Source: Lyticum sinuosum
GTDB lineage: Bacteria > Pseudomonadota > Alphaproteobacteria > Rickettsiales > Midichloriaceae
Direction of reading: 5' to 3'
NCBI RefSeq assembly: GCF_034471385.1
Contig: NZ_JARGYU010000001.1
Location: 372,001 to 436,000 of the forward strand
Length of the DNA: 64,000 nt
In this document: positions 54,922-63,353 of the stretch, piece by piece
How the letters are laid out: each line of letters starts with the position of its first letter
Position numbering within the stretch: position 1 is the stretch's first letter
Translations under genes and position numbers: made by a program
Notes under the pieces: model-generated
What the model was told of the DNA's origin: nothing
Database searches by the model: none
Seen by the model: the letters and a program-made list of their open reading frames with translations, nothing else

Positions 54922-55191
54922 ATGACAAATTTAAATAAAAAAGATATCATACAAAAATTTCAACGTGATCATAACGATACTGGTTCTACAGAAGTTCAAT
55001 GTGCTGTTTTAACAGCTAGAATTGAGGAAATATCTAATCATTGTTTTGTATATAAAAAAGATCACCAATCTCGTAGAGGATTAATAATGTTAGTTGCTAA
55101 AAGAAAAAAATTGTTAAAATACTTAAATAGAACTAATAAAGAAAAATACATAGAATTAATGAATAAATTAGGGTTAAAAATAAAAAATTAA
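54922..55191 (+). CDS. rpsO: 30S ribosomal protein S15
   Basis: S15 binds 16S rRNA early in platform assembly and bridges to the large subunit. The 89-residue protein has the whole family pattern: KKDIIQKFQRDHNDTGSTEVQ, LTARIEEISNHC, KKDHQSRRGLIMLVAKRKKLL and LNRTNKEKYIELMNKLGL. The standard length and the position between truB and pnp support the call. The 238-base leader before it contains the inverted repeat at 54751-54815. Confidence 0.97.
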   Translation: MTNLNKKDIIQKFQRDHNDTGSTEVQCAVLTARIEEISNHCFVYKKDHQSRRGLIMLVAKRKKLLKYLNRTNKEKYIELMNKLGLKIKN

Positions 55192-55347
55192 TATTTATTA
55201 GATATTTATTAGATATTTTTATTTTTTTATAAATTTTTTTAAAAAATAAAGTAAAATCTAAAAAAAATTTAAAAATTCATTCCAAAAATTTTATTGCATT
55301 AATAATGCAGTAAATTAAGTTAATTCTATTATTTATATTTAAAATAC

Positions 55348-57939
55348 GTGAAAATTATATCAAATGAGATAAAATTAGGTGATAAAAATTTAGTTGTTGA
55401 AAAGGGGTTTTTAGCTAATCAAGCAGATGCATCTATTGTTGTAAAATCTGGTAAAAGCGTTATTTTAGTTACTGCAGTAGCTTCTCATGAAAACCTTATA
55501 GGTTCTATTGATTATGTAGGCTTAAGTGTTAATTATCAAGAAAGATCTTATGCAATTGGTAAAATTCCTGGTGGATTTACCAAAAGAGAAGGTAAAACGG
55601 ATAACGATATATTATATTCAAGGATTATTGATCGTTCTCTTAGGCCACTGATAGATGATCATTATCTTGCCGAAGTTCAAATAACCGTAAATGTGTTGTC
55701 TTATGATCCAGATGCATTAAGTTTAGATGTAATGTCTATTATTGGTAGTAGTTTAGCATTGCAGATTTCAGGAGTACCATGTACAAAATCAGTAGCAGCA
55801 AAAAAAATAATAGAAAAAGGAAAATTTAAATCACATTCAAAAATTGATTTAACTATAAGTTCTACTAGAGAATATATTACTATGATTGAAGCTGCAGCAG
55901 AAGAAGTTTCTATCGATATATTAAGAAATATAATATCTGATGTACAAACTAGTCTTTTACCAATTTTGGATATGATGGATGATTTTGTTCAAAAATGTGG
56001 AAATCAAAAACATAAACTTCTATCTAAAGTTGATGAAATAAAAAAGATTTGTAATGAATATATTTCATTAATTAACAATTCTGATTATTTAAAGGATTTT
56101 GAAGATGTTTTATTTAATAGTAGTAAAAAAGATAGTAATCATAAAATTATTAATATTAGAGAAGCATTATTAAAAAATATACTTTATATTCATCCAGATG
56201 CTAATCAAAATATTGTAAACCTTGCAATTAGAAAGATTGAAAAGAATTTAGTTAGAAGAAAAGTTATAAAAGATAAAAAAAGAATAGACGGTCGTCAAAG
56301 CCATGAGATAAGACACATATCTTGTATTACTGGATATCTTCCATCATCTCATGGATCTGCTATATTCACTAGGGGTGATACTCAAGTTCTTGCTGCTGTG
56401 ACTTTAGGTGGATCACAAGATGAGCAAATAAAAGATTCTTTAAATGGAGTATATTACGATAATCTTATAATTCATTATAATTTCCCTTCATTTGCTACAA
56501 ATGAAATTGGGGCTGCGCGTTCTCCTGGGAGAAGAGAAATAGGCCATGGAAATCTAGCATATAAATCCTTAAGATCTCTTATTCCATTAAAGGAACAGGG
56601 TCGTTTTGGATATACAACTAGAGTTGTTGCAGAAGTTTTAAGCTCGAATGGATCATCATCTATGGCCACAGTCTGTGCTTCTTCTCTTGCAATGCGTGAT
56701 GCTGGTGTTCCAATATTAAAGCTTGTTGGTGGTATAGCAATGGGGCTAATAAAAGAATCAGATAATATGATGATTTTATCAGATATAACAGGAAATGAGG
56801 ATTCTTTAGGTGATATGGATTTTAAAATATCTGGCACAATCGATGGAATAACAGCATTACAAATGGATATAAAATCTCCTTTGGATAATAGTATAATTAT
56901 AGGTGCTATAAATCAATCGTCAGATGGATTAAAACATATAATTAATATAATGAATTCTTGTGAAAGAAAAGATACAAATATAAATTTTGAATCATCGCCT
57001 AAGGTTAAAAATGTTACTATAAGTGAATCATTAGTTAAAAAAATAATAGGTCCAGGTGGAAGAGTAATTAAAGATATATGTGAAAAAAGCGGTGCTAAAA
57101 TAGAAGTTAATAATAGTGGTATTATAAGCATTATGGCACCAAACCAAAATTCTATGAAATTTGTTGAAGATTATATTAAGGAGTTAGTAGATGGGCCTAA
57201 AATAGGATTAATATGCGATGGTATAATTTCAAAAATCGCAGAATTTGGCCTTTTTATAAGATTTGGTCGTGCTTATGAAGGGTTAGTTCATATTAGTGAA
57301 ATAGGAGATAAATACATTGATTCTTTATCGGATATTTTTAATATAGATCAACAAATTAAAATAAAAGTTATAGAAATAGAAAAATCTGGGAAAATCAGAT
57401 TAAAAATAGTAAATGATGATAATTGCAATGATTTAAATATAAACGATAATATTAATATCAATAAAGAAAAAAATGATAGCAAAAATTTAACATCTAAAAA
57501 TAAAGATGTGAATTGTTCTACTAATGCTATTAATAATAATTCTATAAATAATCAAGAAATAGATATAACTAATCAAAATTCATTAAAATCAAAACAGAAA
57601 AAGAAAGTTCCTAAATTATTAAATAAATTTTCATCAAAACAAAATACTACACAAAAAACTAAATCTGGTAAGAATGAAAAAGATGCAAATTTGGTAGATT
57701 CTTCTAAAGGGGAAAAAAAAATAAAAATTTATCAAAATTTAGATAATAATTCTAATACCTCTAATTCTATAAAATACAAAGAAAAACAAGATAAAAGTTT
57801 TGATAAGGTAATAGATAATTCTAATATTTCTGTTGATATAAATAATCAAGAAAATCAAGAAAATAGTAATGAAAGTAAAATTAATATTCAGTATAAAAAT
57901 ACTAATGGGCATCAAAAAAGGCGTTTGAGGTTTTTTTGA
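55348..57939 (+). CDS. pnp: Polyribonucleotide nucleotidyltransferase (PNPase)
   Basis: PNPase degrades RNA 3' to 5' by phosphorolysis. Two RNase PH domains are seen (first: QERSYAIGKIPGGFTKREG; second, catalytic: EIGAARSPGRREIGHGNLA and LSSNGSSSMATVCASSLAMRDAG). A KH domain (KKIIGPGGRVIKDICEKSGAKIEV, about 565) and an S1 domain (GIISKIAEFGLFIRFGRAYEGLVHISE, about 630) follow. The start is GTG at 55348, set by the match VKIISNEIKLG to the usual N-terminus. At 863 residues it exceeds the usual 700; the excess is a disordered Asn/Lys/Ser tail of about 165 residues ending in HQKRRLRFF. It closes the truB-rpsO-pnp cluster. Confidence 0.97.
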   Translation: MKIISNEIKLGDKNLVVEKGFLANQADASIVVKSGKSVILVTAVASHENLIGSIDYVGLSVNYQERSYAIGKIPGGFTKREGKTDNDILYSRIIDRSLRPLIDDHYLAEVQITVNVLSYDPDALSLDVMSIIGSSLALQISGVPCTKSVAAKKIIEKGKFKSHSKIDLTISSTREYITMIEAAAEEVSIDILRNIISDVQTSLLPILDMMDDFVQKCGNQKHKLLSKVDEIKKICNEYISLINNSDYLKDFEDVLFNSSKKDSNHKIINIREALLKNILYIHPDANQNIVNLAIRKIEKNLVRRKVIKDKKRIDGRQSHEIRHISCITGYLPSSHGSAIFTRGDTQVLAAVTLGGSQDEQIKDSLNGVYYDNLIIHYNFPSFATNEIGAARSPGRREIGHGNLAYKSLRSLIPLKEQGRFGYTTRVVAEVLSSNGSSSMATVCASSLAMRDAGVPILKLVGGIAMGLIKESDNMMILSDITGNEDSLGDMDFKISGTIDGITALQMDIKSPLDNSIIIGAINQSSDGLKHIINIMNSCERKDTNINFESSPKVKNVTISESLVKKIIGPGGRVIKDICEKSGAKIEVNNSGIISIMAPNQNSMKFVEDYIKELVDGPKIGLICDGIISKIAEFGLFIRFGRAYEGLVHISEIGDKYIDSLSDIFNIDQQIKIKVIEIEKSGKIRLKIVNDDNCNDLNINDNININKEKNDSKNLTSKNKDVNCSTNAINNNSINNQEIDITNQNSLKSKQKKKVPKLLNKFSSKQNTTQKTKSGKNEKDANLVDSSKGEKKIKIYQNLDNNSNTSNSIKYKEKQDKSFDKVIDNSNISVDINNQENQENSNESKINIQYKNTNGHQKRRLRFF

Positions 57940-58013
57940 AAAAATCATTTTAAATAAGAAAATAAAAAATTACATAATTACATTAATAAATATATATTAA
58001 GCATTAAGCTAAA

Positions 58014-59015
58014 CTATTGTCTTAATTGACTAAGAATATCATTGATATATATTTTATCGATTTTATTATCACTATATATAGTAGTTATAGAAGGAAATTT
58101 TTTTAAGATCTTATTACGAAACCAAGTATTTTGTCTTTTTGCATACTGCCTAGTTTTGCATATTATTTTTTCTTTCATATTATTTATATCTATCTTTCCT
58201 TTTATATAATCTATTATTTCATTCAGTCCTATTATTCTTGGTAATGAATATTCTTTATTATCATTTTTATATTTTTGAGTTAAATTCATTATATTCTCTA
58301 CTTCATCAATAACTCCTTCTGCAATCATTTTATCAAGCCTAAATATTATTCTTTCTTGTAGTATTTCCTTTGGTGGATCAATATATATTAATAAAAATTC
58401 ATTTTCTTTGTATTTATTTGATATTTGATTATGATTTTGCCATGTGGATAATTTTGTACCTGTACTTTCATAAAAACTTAAACCACGTATTATCCTTTGT
58501 TTATCATTATGCGAAAGCTTAATAGCTAAATCTTTATCTAGATAAATTAATTTATTATATAATTCTTGAACGCTAATTTTTTTCTCATTTATATCATTTT
58601 CATATTTTCTATACAAACAAGTAGAATGACTTGGCATATTATTAATTCCTTCTATTAAACTACTAATATACATTCCTGTACCTCCTACTATAACAGGAGT
58701 GATTTTATTAATTCTAGACGTATCTATATTATCTATACATAAATTAAGCCAGCTTTTAACTGATTTATCATCTTTATTATCAAAAATACTCCATATTCTA
58801 TATAAACTACTAAGAGATATAATTTTATTAGAATTATATTTTTTATAATCTGAGGGTATAGCAGTAAGAATAGGTAATTCTTGATAAAGCTGTGCAGAAT
58901 CTCCATTTATAATCATAAAATCTTTATTTGAAGAATTATATATTTTATCAGATAAATTTGATTTTCCAGATGATGTTGCTCCAAATACAACTATTATTTT
59001 TGGTAATTTTTCCAC
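58014..59015 (-). CDS. miaA: tRNA dimethylallyltransferase
   Basis: MiaA adds the isopentenyl group to A37 of tRNAs that read codons starting with U. It has the P-loop VVFGATSSGKSNLSD at the N-terminus, MIINGDSAQLYQELPILTAIPS, VIVGGTGMYISSLIEGI, NDKQRIIRGLSFYESTG and a terminal RQYAKRQNTWFRN. Length 333 is slightly above normal. It follows the AlkD-like gene by 28 bases on the minus strand and converges on pnp. Confidence 0.95.
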   Translation of the reverse strand: MEKLPKIIVVFGATSSGKSNLSDKIYNSSNKDFMIINGDSAQLYQELPILTAIPSDYKKYNSNKIISLSSLYRIWSIFDNKDDKSVKSWLNLCIDNIDTSRINKITPVIVGGTGMYISSLIEGINNMPSHSTCLYRKYENDINEKKISVQELYNKLIYLDKDLAIKLSHNDKQRIIRGLSFYESTGTKLSTWQNHNQISNKYKENEFLLIYIDPPKEILQERIIFRLDKMIAEGVIDEVENIMNLTQKYKNDNKEYSLPRIIGLNEIIDYIKGKIDINNMKEKIICKTRQYAKRQNTWFRNKILKKFPSITTIYSDNKIDKIYINDILSQLRQ

Positions 59016-59043
59016 TGTGTATTTTGTATTATTTTTTTCTTAT

Positions 59044-59754
59044 TTATATACTAAAATTTTTTATTAAAATCTTTTGTTCAGTAGAAAATTTTTCCATGGC
59101 ATATCTTAACATGGTTTTTGGCATTTTATCTTTATAGTTACAAAGAAATGATACTAACCTTATCTCATCTTTTTTCCCTGCTTCTCTTAACATCCAACCA
59201 ACAGCTTTATGTATAAGATCATGTTGATCATTTTGTAATAATTTTGCTATTTTAAATGTCCATTTAAGTTGATATTTTCTTATAAAATATAATGTTGCAA
59301 TAATTGCAATTCTGCGTTCCCATAAATTTGAAGATCTTGCTAATTCTTCAAGTAAGGAACGATCTTTATCAAAAAGATGTGCTCCTATAATTAGATGTGC
59401 AGAACTATCTACAAGATTCCAATTATTTATATAATATAGATTTTTTTTATAAAATTGATAAATTTCTTCTTTTTGTTCTTTTATTGATGTTTTATATTTA
59501 TAAATTAATATCATGAGAGTTAATAATCTTTCTTCATTAATAGGAGATCTTATTAGAATATCTAAATCTTCTATATAACAATCATAGACAAAATTTTTTG
59601 CAATTTTTCTCAAAGTTGGAACAGTTACTCCTATAAATTTATCGTTTTCTGCATATTCACCAATTCCCGTTTTAAAAAAAATAGATACTTTTTCTGGAGT
59701 TGAATCTATAGAATCGTTTAAAGTTTTTTTTATTATTTGAATTGTATTCTGCAT
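59044..59754 (-). CDS. DNA alkylation repair protein (AlkD-like HEAT glycosylase)
   Basis: The 236-residue protein is built of short helical (HEAT-like) repeats and matches the AlkD family, which removes 3-methyladenine and 7-methylguanine from DNA. The key segment INNWNLVDSSAHLIIG (about 108-123) has the Trp and Asp of the AlkD active site. NLWERRIAIIATLYFIRK, HDLIHKAVGWMLREAGKK and MLRYAMEKFS follow the family order. Some Rickettsiales carry it as a short single-domain gene, as here. It heads a two-gene unit with miaA. Confidence 0.87.
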   Translation of the reverse strand: MQNTIQIIKKTLNDSIDSTPEKVSIFFKTGIGEYAENDKFIGVTVPTLRKIAKNFVYDCYIEDLDILIRSPINEERLLTLMILIYKYKTSIKEQKEEIYQFYKKNLYYINNWNLVDSSAHLIIGAHLFDKDRSLLEELARSSNLWERRIAIIATLYFIRKYQLKWTFKIAKLLQNDQHDLIHKAVGWMLREAGKKDEIRLVSFLCNYKDKMPKTMLRYAMEKFSTEQKILIKNFSI

Positions 59755-60562
59755 TTATTTTTTTAATTAATTTAAGTTTTAATAGTATTAAATTACTATC
59801 ATTAATTAAAATAAAATAAATAAATTTTTTATTTTTTATTTTTAAAGCTTTTTTTGCTGGATTTTATTTCAGTATATAAAATAAATATTATTTAAGGATA
59901 ATCAGTACTAGGAAATGTGGTGTAATTTTTAATCTTGTTATTAGAGAAGATATAAAAATATGCGAATTATTTCTTTTATTCAGAAATTAATTTAAAAATT
60001 TAAAAAATTATTTAATTTTAAAATATTTAATTTTAAAAACCTTATTAATTCAAAAAATTATAAAATAATGCAATAACGTATTGTTATATGATTTTTGTAG
60101 TGAAAATAAATACAAACTAGAAGAAAAATGCGTAAAGATATAAATTACTTTAGTATTTCCCAACTTATTATCTTACTAATTTTCTTAAGTAAGATATCCT
60201 GAGAATATTTTTTTGTTCTACTTAAAATTTTACTTTTTAACTTAAAGTAGAGAATATAACACTTTTAATAATCACTTTACAATAAATAAATAAGATTAAA
60301 AGCTTTCCTGCTAATATATTAAATATATTATAGTATAAGAAAAGAAAAAGAATATTTATTATTTGTATTTTATTTTTTGTAATTAATAAAAGAACAAAAT
60401 AATAATATGTAAATTACAATTAATGTACCTAATTTTTAAAATAAAATTATTTATCATTTTTAATATAAATAATATTATTTATATAATAATGATTATTATT
60501 TGTATTTTGCTTATTTTTTACTTTATATATCTTTATCTATTGAAACTTTTGTAAAATGCCAA
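59755..60562. other. 808-base non-coding region downstream of the broken spc operon
   Basis: No convincing gene lies here. From 59755 to about 60110 it is featureless A+T-rich DNA that should contain the AlkD-like promoter. A 9-bp inverted repeat TATCTTACT/AGTAAGATA lies at 60171-60179 and 60190-60198, and a 7-bp pair TCTACTT/AAGTAGA follows about 25 bases later; either could end the ribosomal transcript. A 24-codon frame at 60128-60202 begins Met-Arg-Lys-Asp and is mostly hydrophobic, perhaps a remnant. From about 60350 to 60500 lies a decayed copy of the ldcA-tail repeat. Confidence 0.5.
60381..60500 (+). repeat. Decayed dispersed copy of the 171-bp ldcA-tail repeat
   Basis: AATTAATAAAAGAACAAAAT at 60381-60400 matches the junction of units at 23007-23026. 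The next 75 bases, including AATGTACCTA and AAAATAAAATTATTTAT, follow the repeat with point changes. About 45 bases of the middle are deleted before the unit's end (ATATTATTTATATAATAATGATTATT). The preceding bases from about 60350 resemble the end of an earlier unit, so this was probably a tandem array as well. It lies 63 bases from the rpsN stop codon. Confidence 0.8.
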
Positions 60563-60862
60563 TTAAGATAATTTTCTTATACCGGGTAGACAACCAGCTG
60601 CTGCCATCTCACGAAAATTTATACGACTTAATCCAAAATATCTCAAATATCCTCTAGGGCGACCAGTTTTCCAACATCTATTCCTAACTCTTAGTTTATA
60701 ATTAACACCCAAATTTTGGAGCTCTTTTATCGCTTCCATTCTATTTTTTAATGGTATATTACAATCTCTTATTTTTTTTCTTAAAGAGAGACGAATACTA
60801 TCATATTTATTTGCTTTTTTTATTTTTTTTTGGTTAGAAACAATTTTACTAACTTTAGCCAT
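60563..60862 (-). CDS. rpsN: 30S ribosomal protein S14
   Basis: S14 sits in the head of the 30S subunit near the decoding site. The 99-residue length and lack of paired CxxC motifs mark the zinc-free form. Conserved parts are YDSIRLSLRKKI, VRNRCWKTGRPRGYLRYFGLSRINFREMA and the end GCLPGIRKLS. It starts 20 bases after rplE. It is the last gene of the ribosomal run here; rpsH, rplF and the rest of the usual spc operon do not follow. Confidence 0.97.
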   Translation of the reverse strand: MAKVSKIVSNQKKIKKANKYDSIRLSLRKKIRDCNIPLKNRMEAIKELQNLGVNYKLRVRNRCWKTGRPRGYLRYFGLSRINFREMAAAGCLPGIRKLS

Positions 60863-60882
60863 ATAAGATTTAAATAAAAATA

Positions 60883-61356
60883 TTAGATTTTTCTAATTGG
60901 AATTCCCATTTCAGATAAGAGAGATATAGTACTTTGGCGACTATCAGAACGAAAAACCATTGTAATATTTATACCTCTAGTTTCATTGATTGAACTACGT
61001 GCATCATCAACTTCAGGAAATATAGTAACATCACTAAAACCACAAGAAAAAGCATTTTTAGTAATTGATTTTTCATTAAAACCTAAAAAATTTCTTTCTC
61101 TAAGCAAAGCAACATTTATAAACCTCTTGACAAAAGACCACATAATTTTATTTCTAAGCGTGACCTTTGCTCCCACTTTTTGCCCTTTAAATATACGAAA
61201 GGTGGAAATGCTTTTTTTAGCAATTGTTCTCAAAGGTCTTTGACCTGAGATTAAATACAAATCCTCATAATCTCCACTTAGCACAACATAATATAACTTA
61301 GAAAGCTTAGTAGAATGAGAAGAAGGTGTTAGATCTGAATCTTTTAAATTTAACAT
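60883..61356 (-). CDS. rplE: 50S ribosomal protein L5 (short N-terminus)
   Basis: L5 binds 5S rRNA in the central protuberance. The core is clear: LISGQRPLRTIAKKSISTFRI, GAKVTLRNKIMWSFVKRFINVAL, RERNFLGF, VTIFPEVD and RGINITMVF. Most L5 proteins are about 179 residues; this one has 157. The N-terminal part, normally including a helix and the PR.EK..LNMG block, is replaced by a shorter, poorly matching segment. An in-frame stop lies just upstream of the start at 61356, so no longer start is available. Confidence 0.94.
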   Translation of the reverse strand: MLNLKDSDLTPSSHSTKLSKLYYVVLSGDYEDLYLISGQRPLRTIAKKSISTFRIFKGQKVGAKVTLRNKIMWSFVKRFINVALLRERNFLGFNEKSITKNAFSCGFSDVTIFPEVDDARSSINETRGINITMVFRSDSRQSTISLLSEMGIPIRKI

Positions 61357-61470
61357 AAAAAACCTTATTTAATATTTGATATAATCTAATAAAAATAACT
61401 AAAATTCTAATATAATTTATGCAAATTATTAAGTTTTAATTAAGAAAGAAGAAAATAAATTATTTTTTTA

Positions 61471-61863
61471 TTACATGAATGGCGGAGGAACAGCTTCTCC
61501 AGATAGTAAACAAACCCTATATTTATTTCCCGTTGAATCATATTTATAGCCAACTCTAGAAGGTTTACCAACTTTAGGGTCTAGCATAGCAACATTAGAA
61601 ATATGAATTCCTGATTCTTCCATAACATGTTCAAATTCACGTTTTGATCCTCCTTGTTTAGCTTTTCTTTTTTTGATAACATTAACACCTTCAATACAAA
61701 CTTTATAATCATACTTTATTTTTTTCTTAGAAAAAAATGCTGGAAATGAAATAACTTCTTTAACAATACCAGTTTTACCTTTGTGATTTCCTGATATTAC
61801 AATTACTTTATCTCCTTTACGTATTTTTCTTTTAGTTTTTATTTTTCTCACTACGGAAGTCAT
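61471..61863 (-). CDS. rplX: 50S ribosomal protein L24
   Basis: L24 starts assembly of the large subunit. The KOW motif region KIRKGDKVIVISGNHKGKTGIVKEVI is at about residues 13-38, followed by VCIEGVNVIKKRKAKQGG, ESGIHISNVAMLDP and KPSRVGYKYDSTGNKYRVC. Length 130 is above the usual 105 because of an insertion around residues 41-53 and a short C-terminal tail. It follows rplN after 86 bases and precedes rplE by 114 bases. Confidence 0.96.
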   Translation of the reverse strand: MTSVVRKIKTKRKIRKGDKVIVISGNHKGKTGIVKEVISFPAFFSKKKIKYDYKVCIEGVNVIKKRKAKQGGSKREFEHVMEESGIHISNVAMLDPKVGKPSRVGYKYDSTGNKYRVCLLSGEAVPPPFM

Positions 61864-61949
61864 ATAAAAATATATTATTGAGTTATTTTATAATTTTTGA
61901 ATTAATAAAATTAATAAAGTTAAATAATTTTTTAAATTTTTTTAAATTT

Positions 61950-62306
61950 TTAAATAACTTCGGGCGCAAGAGAAACAATTTTGGCATGTTTTACTTCTCT
62001 AGCAACGGGACCGAAAACCCTAGTACCTATAGGTTGATTATCTTTGGATATTAGAACAACAGCATTATCATCAAACTTTATATAACTACCATCAGTTCTT
62101 CTTTTTTCTTTTACAGTTCTTACAAGAACGCCTCTACATACTGAACCACTTTTAACTTTAGAAGTAGGGGAACAATCTCTAATTGATACAACAACAAGAT
62201 CGCCAACAGAAGCACTATCTCCAGATCTTATTACATCAATACATTTAACTTTGTGTACTCCAGTATTATCAGCAACATTTAATAAAGTCCCTTTTATAAC
62301 GCACAT
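61950..62306 (-). CDS. rplN: 50S ribosomal protein L14
   Basis: L14 lies at the subunit interface of the large subunit. Landmarks are LLNVADNTGVHKVKCIDV, SVGDLVVVSIRDCSP, SVCRGVLVRTVKE, IKFDDNAVVLI, QPIGTRVFGPVARE and the end IVSLAPEVI. Length 118 is close to the standard 122. It occupies its usual place between rpsQ and rplX. Confidence 0.97.
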   Translation of the reverse strand: MCVIKGTLLNVADNTGVHKVKCIDVIRSGDSASVGDLVVVSIRDCSPTSKVKSGSVCRGVLVRTVKEKRRTDGSYIKFDDNAVVLISKDNQPIGTRVFGPVAREVKHAKIVSLAPEVI

Positions 62307-62408
62307 ATAAAAAATTTATTACAGTTAGAAAAATATATAATAAAAAGCTATAAAATTTATAATTTTGTGATAAAAAAATAAATATCTATAAAAAATATAT
62401 AAAACAAA

Positions 62409-62642
62409 TTAAATTTTACGTTCACATAAAAAGAACTTCTTTTTTGATATTTTTGTACAGGAAGAAACTACAACCTCATCCCCAACTTTAATAGAGTCAC
62501 AAAGACTTTTGTTAATATGAACGAGTAGAACTTTAGTTTTCTTGATTAATTTTCTATATCTTTTATTTTCTACAAAAGAAGAAAAGCTAACTCTAGCAGT
62601 TGGATAAGAGATTCTTTCAACTATACAGTTTAATTTTTTCAT
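62409..62642 (-). CDS. rpsQ: 30S ribosomal protein S17
   Basis: S17 is a primary 16S rRNA binder. The 77-residue protein has a diverged first strand pair, then the conserved KKTKVLLVHINKSLCDSIKVGDEVVVSSCTKISKKKFF, which follows the usual K.HAHDE....GD.V.I.E.RPLSK pattern. Position between rpmC and rplN supports the call. It is more diverged than its neighbours. Confidence 0.9.
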   Translation of the reverse strand: MKKLNCIVERISYPTARVSFSSFVENKRYRKLIKKTKVLLVHINKSLCDSIKVGDEVVVSSCTKISKKKFFLCERKI

Positions 62643-62739
62643 TTTTTATATATTGAACAATGTGGTATTTTATATAATTTATATTATTTTGTCAACTCTC
62701 AAAATTCATTGAGTAAATATAATTATAACTAAATTTTAC

Positions 62740-62913
62740 TTAAATTTTACTTTTGCGAATATTAGAAGACAATTCCTTATAAAGTTCTCTCAACGAGGAC
62801 TTTAATTGATGTAATTCTTTTATAGTTACATTTTTTTTTCCAATTTTAACACTCACTATAGAAGACTTGATTTCTAATATTTTTTTTCTTATAGATTTTA
62901 TATCTGTATTCAT
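62740..62913 (-). CDS. rpmC: 50S ribosomal protein L29
   Basis: This short gene encodes 57 residues beginning MNTDIKSIRKKILEIKSSI and ending SSNIRKSKI. It is two charged helices separated by GKKNVTIKELHQLKSSLREL, the shape of L29, which sits at the exit of the peptide tunnel and contacts signal recognition particle and trigger factor. The sequence is weakly conserved, so its place between rplP and rpsQ, where rpmC always lies, carries much of the evidence. The start ATG is at 62913, 32 bases after rplP. Confidence 0.88.
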   Translation of the reverse strand: MNTDIKSIRKKILEIKSSIVSVKIGKKNVTIKELHQLKSSLRELYKELSSNIRKSKI

Positions 62914-62945
62914 GTTAATATTCTTTTGAATGTTATTATATTTTT

Positions 62946-63353
62946 TTATTCAAAATTGTTTTTAACAAATTTAAATTTTTTTATTGGTAGTTTGTAGGCA
63001 ACTTTGCTAAAAATTTCTCTTGCTGTTTTTTCATCAACACCATACATCTCAAATATTATTGTTCCTGGTTTTACTTTAGTTCCATAATATTCAACAGCGC
63101 TAGCACCTCCACCCATTCTTGTTCCAACGGGTTTTTTAGTGTATGGAGTATCAGTAGAACATCTAGACCATACTTCTCCAGATCTTGATGTACCACGTCT
63201 AATAAGACGTCTACAAGCTTCTTTTTGTTTTTCTGTTAATATAAAAGGTTCTTGAACTTTCAGTCCAAAATCACCGAATGCAAGCTTATTGCATTGATAA
63301 TTATATCCTTTTATTCTTCCTCTATGAACTTTTTTTCTTTGTTTAGATGACAT
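62946..63353 (-). CDS. rplP: 50S ribosomal protein L16
   Basis: L16 helps shape the A site of the large subunit. Conserved parts are KQRKKVHRGRIKGY, LAFGDFGLKVQEP, KEACRRLIRRGTSRSGEVWSR, the PYTKKPVGTRMGGG loop, and FEMYGVDEKTAREIFSKVAYKLPIK. Length 135 is normal. The start overlaps the end of rpsC by 11 bases, so the two are translationally coupled. Confidence 0.97.
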   Translation of the reverse strand: MSSKQRKKVHRGRIKGYNYQCNKLAFGDFGLKVQEPFILTEKQKEACRRLIRRGTSRSGEVWSRCSTDTPYTKKPVGTRMGGGASAVEYYGTKVKPGTIIFEMYGVDEKTAREIFSKVAYKLPIKKFKFVKNNFE

